Source: Clostridia bacterium | GTDB taxonomy: Bacteria > Bacillota > Clostridia > Peptostreptococcales > Anaerovoracaceae | Assembly (NCBI GenBank): GCA_902363595.1 | Contig: CABJAP010000009.1 | Span: 62,001 to 126,000 of the forward strand | Direction: 5' to 3' | Length of the DNA stretch: 64,000 nucleotides | Part shown: positions 42,979 to 49,155 of the stretch, piece by piece | Layout of the letters: the number at the start of each line of letters is the position of its first letter | Numbering within the stretch: the first letter of the stretch is position 1 | Made by a program: the position numbers and the translations under genes | Notes under the pieces: generated by a model | The model's database searches: none | Seen by the model: only the letters and a program-made list of their open reading frames with translations | What the model was told of the DNA's origin: nothing

Positions 42979-44406
42979 ATGATGAATAGTCTAGTAATGA
43001 AACAGCAGCTCAAAGCATGGGCCGGCGCTCATGCTGAAGAATACTTGAAAATAGCGGACGATATATGGAACCATCCGGAGCTTTCCATGCAGGAATTTCA
43101 TTGCAGCGGATTGATCAAAGACAAACTCAGAGCGGAGGGCTTTACAGTGGAAGAAGGCACAGGCGGGATGCCGACTGCGTTCCTGGCAACCTATTCTTAT
43201 GGAACGGGAAAGCCAGTGATTGGCATCAACTGTGAATATGACTCACTGCCGGGATTGTCCCAATCGTGCTGCTCAACCAGCAAAAATCCTATTACAGAAG
43301 GTGCCCCTGGCCAAGGCTGCGGACACAATTTGCTGGGAACGGCAGCGCTGAAGACAGCGGTTGCACTGCGCTATTTGCTGGAGGAGGAAACGATCAGCGG
43401 CACGATTAAAGTGATCGGCGCTCCGGCAGAGGAAATGTGCGTGGGAAAGCCTTTTTTAGGAAAAGCAGGAGCCTTGAAAGGGATGGATGTAATTTTGGAT
43501 TGGCATCCCTGGTCCAGTAACCGGGCTGATTATGACAGCTGTCTGGCATATTTCAACGTCAAATTCCATTTTAAAGGTAAGACCAGTCATGGAAATTCGC
43601 CGTGGCACGGCAGAAGCGCGCTTGATGCGGCGATGATTATGGGAACGGCAAGTGAATATTTACGGGAGCATACTTATCCCGGCAACCCGCCGGACGGCGC
43701 CAATACTTTTAACTATACCTTTTCAGATACAGGTCCTGAATTTGCCAGCGTAGTACCGGACCGGGCATCGATTTGGTATGTGGGGCGGTATGAAACGGTG
43801 GCGGACTCCAAGGAAGGGCTGCGGCGAATTACCAACTGCGCCAAAGGCGCTGCCATAGCTACAGAAACAGAAGTGGAGAGCGAACTGATAACCTTTACCA
43901 ATCATAAGCTGCGAAACAAAACCCTGGCGGAAGTCATGCATAAAAATTTTCAGGAGATTGGACCGCCGGACTTTACAGAAGAGGAACAGCGTCAGGCAAA
44001 AGAAATCCAAAAGAATTTCGGCATCTCAGAAACTGGCCTTGCCACAGTCATTCAGCCGTTTGGCGGCGGATATTCTATCGTTTGCGATACATCCGAGTAC
44101 AGTTGGAATGCGCCGTATGCAGTGGCCTGGATCACTCTGGCGCCGGAGAACATCGGGTGGCATAACTGGGGCGTGGCCTATTGCGCCAACAACTCCATGG
44201 GCATCAAGTGCATGGACAAAGCGGTCGAACTGCTGACCTGCACAGCGGTTGACCTGCTGTCTGATCCTCAGCTCATCCAAAAGGCCAAGGAGGAATTTAA
44301 GGAGCGAAAAGGCGGCCAGGATTATGAATGCCAGCTGCCGGATGATCTATGCCCGCCTTTGGAATTGAACAAAGAAACGATGGGAAAATATCCGGTGGAA
44401 AAATAG
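42979..44406 (+). CDS. M20-family amidohydrolase (AbgB-like)
   Basis: A 475-residue M20 peptidase-family amidohydrolase. Catalytic and metal-site blocks are NCEYDSLPG, GCGHNLLG (His116) and PAEEMCVGK, and the dimerisation domain has FHFKGKTSHGNSPWHGRSALDAA. This resembles AbgB (p-aminobenzoyl-glutamate hydrolase subunit B) and related amide hydrolases rather than exopeptidases. It likely cleaves an N-acyl amino acid or aromatic amide after the upstream SDR and cyclase steps. Two ATGs in tandem (42979, 42982) share the GAGGTGG ribosome site. A terminator separates it from the cyclase gene, so its expression level may be lower than that of the first three genes, or it may have its own promoter. 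Confidence 0.88.
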   Translation: MMNSLVMKQQLKAWAGAHAEEYLKIADDIWNHPELSMQEFHCSGLIKDKLRAEGFTVEEGTGGMPTAFLATYSYGTGKPVIGINCEYDSLPGLSQSCCSTSKNPITEGAPGQGCGHNLLGTAALKTAVALRYLLEEETISGTIKVIGAPAEEMCVGKPFLGKAGALKGMDVILDWHPWSSNRADYDSCLAYFNVKFHFKGKTSHGNSPWHGRSALDAAMIMGTASEYLREHTYPGNPPDGANTFNYTFSDTGPEFASVVPDRASIWYVGRYETVADSKEGLRRITNCAKGAAIATETEVESELITFTNHKLRNKTLAEVMHKNFQEIGPPDFTEEEQRQAKEIQKNFGISETGLATVIQPFGGGYSIVCDTSEYSWNAPYAVAWITLAPENIGWHNWGVAYCANNSMGIKCMDKAVELLTCTAVDLLSDPQLIQKAKEEFKERKGGQDYECQLPDDLCPPLELNKETMGKYPVEK

Positions 44407-44499
44407 AAAAACGGGTCTCTCATGAAAGAAAGCCCAGGTAAACGCCCTTCTCACCTTTGCCCCCAAACAGGCATATAGTAAGCTGAGGAGGGTTTCATT

Positions 44500-45066
44500 A
44501 TGAATAATCAAACAGGGCTGAGCTGTGCTGCCGAAATGTATCTGTGCGCATATGAAGGAATTTTAATTGATATGATGCTGGGTATGAGCGGCGCCAGGCC
44601 TGCGGACAGCATATCGGAGAATTTCATCGCGCAGATGATTCCCCATCATCAGGCCGCCATTGCCATGTCGAGAAATATTCTCAGATATACGGACAATGAA
44701 GAACTGAAAGAGATTGCCAAAGGGATTATTTCAAGCCAGACGGAGAGCATCGAAGATATGCGGGACATCGCATGTTCCTGCGGCAGACAGATCAATGGCA
44801 GAACGGAATTAAACCGATACCAGTGCAAGGTGAACACCATCATACAAGTGATGTTTTCAGAAATGATCAATACCGGAGCAGACAACTGCATCAACTGCGA
44901 TTTTCTGCGGGAAATGATTCCCCACCATATGGGAGCTGTGCGGATGTCGAGAAATGCCCTTGACTTTGATATATGCCCCCAGCTAAAGCCGATTCTGACT
45001 GCGATTATTGTTTCTCAGGAGGAAGGCATTCAGCAGATGAGGGAGCTTTTGCAGAAACTAAACTAG
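44500..45066 (+). CDS. Tandem DUF305 protein
   Basis: A 188-residue protein built of two DUF305-like halves, each with the hallmark MIPHH (46-50 and 139-143) followed by A-x-x-MSRN. Most DUF305 proteins carry one or two such units with a signal peptide; here no signal peptide is evident, so it appears cytoplasmic. Cys pairs (C9, C16; C92, C94; C130, C133) may add metal binding. The family is ferritin-like by prediction and often linked to metal stress, but its function is not established. AGGAGG precedes the ATG; a terminator follows at 45094. Confidence 0.82.
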   Translation: MNNQTGLSCAAEMYLCAYEGILIDMMLGMSGARPADSISENFIAQMIPHHQAAIAMSRNILRYTDNEELKEIAKGIISSQTESIEDMRDIACSCGRQINGRTELNRYQCKVNTIIQVMFSEMINTGADNCINCDFLREMIPHHMGAVRMSRNALDFDICPQLKPILTAIIVSQEEGIQQMRELLQKLN

Positions 45067-45093
45067 ACTGCAGACAATAAGAAATGTTTTAAC

Positions 45094-45126
45094 AAAAGGC
45101 CCCGTATCCACCTATGGGGCCTTTTT
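45094..45126 (+). terminator. Terminator after the DUF305 gene
   Basis: AAAAGGCCCC (45094-45103) pairs with GGGGCC plus TTTTT (45116-45126) around a 12-base loop. Confidence 0.8.
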
Positions 45127-45204
45127 GATGGTGCGCAGGAAATATGGGCAATGATCGTTTTGAAAGATCTGCACTGCCGCTTTCTGCCAGAAACAGACCC
45201 TGCA

Positions 45205-45253
45205 GACCTACAACTTTGCGAAAATGATGCCGTTTTTTCCAAAAGCTTTCCGC
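45205..45253. repeat. Interspersed repeat, copy B
   Basis: The same-orientation match to 32094-32142 starts GACCT-ACAACTTTGCG and ends TTTCCGCA; it has one base fewer near the start and several substitutions. Confidence 0.55.
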
Positions 45254-45444
45254 AATTTGGTCCCTTGTGGACTTGAAGCGGTTGCCCGCAATCCGGCGTC
45301 TCATGGATTTTTCGCGATGTAATGCTTTGCCGGTTTGAAGCAGTTTTCTGGTATCCGGCGCCTTTTCAATAAGCCCTTCCTTTCCCAGCCAGGAGGTTAT
45401 CCGCTTTTTGTTTGCAAAAATTGGAAATATATTACATTTGTGAA

Positions 45445-45473
45445 TTGACAAAATATGTAAAATATGTTAAAGT
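45445..45473 (+). promoter_or_regulatory. SigA promoter of the Rpn-type gene
   Basis: TTGACA (45445-45450) and TAAAGT (45468-45473) are 17 bases apart in AT-rich sequence, shortly before the AAGGGGG ribosome site at 45493-45499. Confidence 0.65.
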
Positions 45474-45508
45474 AAAAATATACCAATTAAGAAAGGGGGT
45501 ACTTACAT

Positions 45509-46399
45509 ATCGCACTCAATTTAAAAAACGATCTTTTGTTCAAAGCCGTCTATGGCCGGGAAGATGAGGAATGCAAACAGGCGCTGATCGCCGTGCTCAA
45601 TCTCATCCTGGACCGGAAAGACAATCCCATTACGGGAATCATCTACAAGAATCCCTTCAATGTTCGGGAAAACGAGACGCAAAAAGAATCCATCCTGGAC
45701 ATTAAAGCGGAAACGGAGCAGGGTGAAGTTCTGGATCTGGAAATTCATCTTCTCTACGATGCGGACTTCATTCACCGCAACGTTTATTATCATGGCGGAA
45801 TGATCACCCAGGCATTGGAATCGGGCGAAGAGTATGTTAAGATAAAGAAAACCATCAGTATCTTTATCGTGGATTTTTGCCTGTTTCCGCAGACGGACCA
45901 GTATGCCAGCAAGTTTCTTTTCAAAGAAGAGCGGGAAAACTTTGTGTTGACGGAGCTGGTGGAACTGCATTATCTGGAGCTGCCCAAAGTCAACCCAGGT
46001 CGGAAGAAAACGGCGGGCGAGCTGACGAAGCTGGAGCGTTATCTGGAATACCTTCGCTGCGCGGGAGACGCGTCTTGCCGGGAGTATCTGGAGGATCTGC
46101 GAAGTCAGGGAGGAAAGGAGATTGCCATGACGGAAAAACTATTGCGAAAGGCTACGGCCGACGAAATCGTCCGTGAGCAGGCGATTGCGAGAGACAAATT
46201 CCGCTTACAGCAGCACTGCCGTGAAGTACAGTTTAAGAAAGGCCTGGCTCAGGCGTTTGAGGATGGACAGAAGGAAGGAAAGGAAGAAGGACAGAAAGAG
46301 CTGGTACGGAATCTGGCTGCCAGCGGCATGGAAAGACAGCAAATCGCCAGGATGACAAAGCTATCTTTGGAAACGGTCGAAGCCTGGCTAGAAGGCTGA
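45509..46399 (+). CDS. Rpn/PD-(D/E)XK-family nuclease (transposase-like), start codon unclear
   Basis: About 296 residues of the Rpn recombination-promoting nuclease/putative transposase family. The N-terminal block LKNDLLFKAVYG, the central LDIKAETEQGEVLDLEIHLL (the D...E-x-E of the PD-(D/E)XK core) and the C-terminal EGKEEGQKELVRNLAASGMERQQIARMTKLSLETVEAWLEG tail are characteristic. The frame is open from 45491 (stop at 45488), but no ATG, GTG, TTG or CTG occurs before the TTG at 45536, which would remove KNDLL. The AAGGGGG site fits a start at ATC 45509. Either a rare start codon is used or the start has mutated. Such genes move between genomes and are often variable. Confidence 0.75.
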   Translation: MALNLKNDLLFKAVYGREDEECKQALIAVLNLILDRKDNPITGIIYKNPFNVRENETQKESILDIKAETEQGEVLDLEIHLLYDADFIHRNVYYHGGMITQALESGEEYVKIKKTISIFIVDFCLFPQTDQYASKFLFKEERENFVLTELVELHYLELPKVNPGRKKTAGELTKLERYLEYLRCAGDASCREYLEDLRSQGGKEIAMTEKLLRKATADEIVREQAIARDKFRLQQHCREVQFKKGLAQAFEDGQKEGKEEGQKELVRNLAASGMERQQIARMTKLSLETVEAWLEG

Positions 46400-46494
46400 C
46401 CAAATCTGCCGCCGGGTGGGACCGGCATCATTCAGGCAGATTAAGCTTCTTCGATGAGAAAGAAGAATACAAAGTTTAAAAGTACCCACTTTTA

Positions 46495-46537
46495 AGCAAG
46501 CAGTAAGGCAAAGCCGCCGAAGCTGGTTGCTTTTTTT
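46495..46537 (+). terminator. Terminator after the Rpn-type gene
   Basis: AGCAAGCAG (46495-46503) pairs with CTGGTTGCT (46523-46531) with one mismatch, followed by seven T in all. Confidence 0.7.
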
Positions 46538-46596
46538 ATTATGCAGGAAATATCAAAGAACGTACCTTGCGAAGCGTCGCTGCTTGTCAGCGACAT

Positions 46597-46636
46597 GTGT
46601 GCATAGGAATCTTTGATTCCGTCATGCACGCGTTTT
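46597..46636 (+). terminator. Orphan terminator-like hairpin
   Basis: GTGCAT (46599-46604) pairs with ATGCAC (46624-46629), and inside GAATC (46607-46611) pairs with GATTC (46615-46619). It is followed by GCG and a T-run to 46637. It lies 60 bases beyond the Rpn terminator, so it could end a short RNA or be a back-up terminator. Confidence 0.4.
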
Positions 46637-46700
46637 TTAAATTTGGAGCTGTCGTAAGGAGGGCGGTCCAAGGCTCGCCAGGCCGGTTTCCATTGGCGCG

Positions 46701-46729
46701 TTGTCTTTCTAAAAAAACTCCGCTATAAT
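46701..46729 (+). promoter_or_regulatory. SigA promoter of the first two-component operon
   Basis: TTGTCT (46701-46706) and TATAAT (46724-46729) are separated by 17 bases, about 40 bases upstream of the response regulator start. Confidence 0.6.
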
Positions 46730-46769
46730 TGAACTAGAAAATTATAGGATCGACAAAAAATAGGAGACG

Positions 46770-47453
46770 ATGATGAAGCATATCATGATCTTAGAAGACG
46801 ATACGGATTTGGCGGCGGGAATTCAAATATCGCTGAAGGGCGATGACCTGAAATTTACTTGCTGCAAGAGTGTGGAGGAAGCGAAAGAAAATTTAAAAGA
46901 ACGCGCCTTCGATCTTGTGATCCTGGACGTGAACCTGCCCGACGGGAGCGGTTTTCAATTGTGCCAGGAAATTCGGAGAACCAGCAAAGTGCCCATTCTT
47001 CTGCTGACAGCAAGGGACATGGAGCTGGATATTGTCAGAGGACTGGAGTCCGGCGCCGACGACTACATCACAAAGCCGTTCAGCACCATGATTTTAAGAG
47101 CCAGGATCCGGGCGCTGCTGCGGCGGACCGTCGATGAGCAGGAAAGCGAATATCGGAAGGGAGCCTTCCGCTTTATCTTTTCAACCATGGATTTTTATAA
47201 AGACGGAGCGCGAGTGGAGCTGAGCAGAACGGAGCAGCGGATTTTGTATTTGCTGGTTTTTAACGAAGGACATATTATTACGAGAGAACGGCTGCTGGAA
47301 TGGGTATGGCCGGAAGGAACGGAATATGTGGAAGACAACGCATTGTCCGTAGGGATCGGCAGGCTGCGGGACAAGCTGGAGGAACAATCCTCAAAACCAA
47401 TCCACATCAAAACCATCTATGGAAAAGGGTACCTATGGGAGAATCCGTCATGA
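46770..47453 (+). CDS. OmpR-family response regulator (ABC transporter partner)
   Basis: A 227-residue response regulator. The receiver domain has the acidic pair in LEDDTD, phospho-acceptor Asp53 (VILDVNLPDGSG) and switch Lys in YITKPFS. The winged helix of OmpR/PhoB type (about 130-225) ends in IKTIYGKGYLW. Tandem ATGs at 46770 and 46773 follow AGGAGACG. The histidine kinase starts on the ATGA overlap at its stop, and an ABC transporter pair follows, the common layout for peptide-antibiotic or envelope-stress response systems. A set of CTGTC/GACAG repeats at 48392-48429 before the ABC genes is the likely binding site. Confidence 0.92.
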   Translation: MMKHIMILEDDTDLAAGIQISLKGDDLKFTCCKSVEEAKENLKERAFDLVILDVNLPDGSGFQLCQEIRRTSKVPILLLTARDMELDIVRGLESGADDYITKPFSTMILRARIRALLRRTVDEQESEYRKGAFRFIFSTMDFYKDGARVELSRTEQRILYLLVFNEGHIITRERLLEWVWPEGTEYVEDNALSVGIGRLRDKLEEQSSKPIHIKTIYGKGYLWENPS

Positions 47454-48367
47454 GCGCTCTGCCGGCTGTTTTATTATTGGTGATTGGGATTCTGGTTATC
47501 CTTGTGCTTTTCCTATGGAGGGAGCGGAACCAATGGAAAAAAGCGCTGCATCAAATTCTTCGGAGATTGGATCTGGCCATTTCAGGCACAGAGCAGGAGA
47601 CTGCCTATGATGAATCGCTGGACTCGGCAATCACAGAAAAACTCAATCAACTGATCGTGATCACAAAAATGAACTGCGAAGATGCCCAGCGGGACAAAAA
47701 CCTGGTGAAAGGGCTGCTGTCGGATATTTCCCATCAAGTGAGGACGCCCCTTACCAACATCATGCTGTATGCGGGGATCCTGAAAGAAAACTGCCATACC
47801 GATGACAACAAAAAGATGGCAGAGCAGATCCAGCAGCAATCTGAAAAGCTGAATTTTTTCATGAAAGAGCTGGTACGTTCATCCTATCTTGAGACGGAGA
47901 TGATTTCAGCGGAAGTGGAAAGAAACTCCATCGACCAGCTGATTGGACAGGCATGCCAATCCATTGAACTATCAGCTTTAAAAAAGCATATTGTTTTGGA
48001 AATCGAAGAATGTGGGAAGTATGGCTGGTTTGATTTGAAATGGACCAGAGAGGCGCTGGTCAATGTGCTGGATAACGGTGTGAAATACTCGCCGGAAGGG
48101 TCTGTCATAAAAGTAGCGACAGAGTTTTATGACAGCTTTTTTTGCATCAAGGTGGCCGATCAGGGGATCGGCATCGAAGAAAAGGAACAGGGAGCCATCT
48201 TTCAACGCTTTTATCGTTCGCCCCGGGTGGCAAAAGAACAGGGACTGGGAATCGGCCTTTATCTTGCGCGGGAAATCGTGGAAAAACAGAACGGCTACAT
48301 GAAGGTCCAGTCGGCTCTCGGGGAAGGGACTACCTTTTACATCTTCCTTCCTTATCACAAAACATAG
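47450..48367 (+). CDS. Sensor histidine kinase, single-membrane-helix type
   Basis: A 305-residue histidine kinase. One N-terminal membrane helix (about 5-24) is followed directly by a cytoplasmic linker, HisKA with His95 (DISHQVRTPL) and HATPase (NVLDNGVKYSP, DQGIGI, GLGIGLYLA). There is no extracellular sensor domain, so input probably comes from the membrane or the partner ABC transporter. The start at 47450 (ATGA overlap with the regulator stop, GGGAGA upstream) is chosen over the long frame opening at 47300, which would overlap the regulator gene by 150 bases. The pair probably senses envelope-active peptides or drugs. Confidence 0.9.
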   Translation: MSALPAVLLLVIGILVILVLFLWRERNQWKKALHQILRRLDLAISGTEQETAYDESLDSAITEKLNQLIVITKMNCEDAQRDKNLVKGLLSDISHQVRTPLTNIMLYAGILKENCHTDDNKKMAEQIQQQSEKLNFFMKELVRSSYLETEMISAEVERNSIDQLIGQACQSIELSALKKHIVLEIEECGKYGWFDLKWTREALVNVLDNGVKYSPEGSVIKVATEFYDSFFCIKVADQGIGIEEKEQGAIFQRFYRSPRVAKEQGLGIGLYLAREIVEKQNGYMKVQSALGEGTTFYIFLPYHKT

Positions 48368-48391
48368 ATGCAGTCCTCCCAATTTCTAAAT

Positions 48392-48429
48392 CTGTCAAAG
48401 CTGTCAGATTTGGGACAGATTTGAGACAG
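48392..48429. promoter_or_regulatory. Candidate response-regulator binding repeats
   Basis: CTGTCA occurs at 48392 and 48401 (9-base period) and GACAG at 48414 and 48425 (11-base period), forming direct repeats within an overall inverted layout. TAAAGT at 48440-48445 may be a -10 box with a poor -35 box overlapped by the repeats, as in activated promoters. Confidence 0.5.
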
Positions 48430-48474
48430 AATCTTTTGGTAAAGTAAGGCCAAAAGACGAAAGGAAGATTTGGA

Positions 48475-49155
48475 ATGGAAATATTAAAAACAATAGACCT
48501 GAAGAAATACTATTCCCTTGGAGAAGCTACGGTCAAAGCCCTGGACGGAGTTTCTCTCACTGTCTCCAAGGGTGAATTTGTAGCTGTAGTCGGCAGCTCC
48601 GGCAGCGGCAAATCCACGCTGCTCCATATGCTGGGAGGCCTGGATGACCCCACCGGCGGGACCGTCACAGTAGACGGCAAGCATTTGGAAAAAATGGGGA
48701 AGGATGAACGGACCATTTTCCGGCGCAGGAAAATCGGCTTTGTCTTTCAGAACTATAATCTGCTGCCCCTGATGAATGTCTACGAAAACATTGTGCTGCC
48801 CATCCAGCTGGATGGACTGGCGCCCGATAAACAGTACGTGGAAAGTATCATCAATCTGCTGGGGCTGTCAGAAAAGAAATATGCCATGCCCGGCCAATTA
48901 TCGGGAGGGCAGCAGCAGCGGGTAGCGCTGGCCAGAGCTCTGGCGGCCAAACCGGCAATCATTCTGGCAGATGAACCGACCGGAAATCTGGACAGCAGGA
49001 CCAGTCTGGATGTTTTAGGTCTGATTAAAGTGACCAGCGAAAAATACCATCAGACGGTGATCATGATTACCCATGACCCGGAAATCGCGCAAATGGCGGG
49101 AAGGATCATCCGCATTGAGGACGGCCGCATCGTCGGAGGTGAGTCCTCATGGTAA
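48475..49155 (+). CDS. ABC transporter ATPase (MacB/LolD type)
   Basis: A 226-residue ATPase. Walker A is GSSGSGKST, the signature is [15 protein letters not shown], Walker B is [12 protein letters not shown] and the switch His is in ITHDPEIA. The DEPTGNLD block places it in the MacB/LolD/FtsE group that works with FtsX-type permeases by mechanotransmission. The start has AAGGAAG upstream. Its stop overlaps the start of the FtsX-type permease gene by seven bases. It lies immediately downstream of the two-component genes and a likely regulator-binding site. Confidence 0.93.
   Translation: MEILKTIDLKKYYSLGEATVKALDGVSLTVSKGEFVAVVGSSGSGKSTLLHMLGGLDDPTGGTVTVDGKHLEKMGKDERTIFRRRKIGFVFQNYNLLPLMNVYENIVLPIQLDGLAPDKQYVESIINLLGLSEKKYAMPGQLSGGQQQRVALARALAAKPAIILADEPTGNLDSRTSLDVLGLIKVTSEKYHQTVIMITHDPEIAQMAGRIIRIEDGRIVGGESSW

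Larger units (their letters stand above)
45067..45508. other. Gap with terminator, repeat copy B and Rpn promoter
   Basis: About 440 bases with no supportable gene. It contains the terminator at 45094-45126, the repeat at 45205-45253 shared with 32094-32142, and a strong promoter at 45445-45473. A minus-strand open frame (45089-45451) crosses the repeat and lacks a recognisable domain. Confidence 0.5.
46400..46769. other. Gap upstream of the first two-component system
   Basis: This 370-base gap holds the Rpn terminator (46495-46537), a second hairpin with T-run (46597-46636) that has no gene in front of it, and the promoter at 46701-46729. An AAGGAGG at 46658-46664 has no start codon with a usable frame after it. 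Confidence 0.5.

Noticed and set aside
45089..45451. Minus-strand open frame before the Rpn-type gene
   Set aside because: It reads through a terminator and the interspersed repeat; there is no plausible start context or domain.
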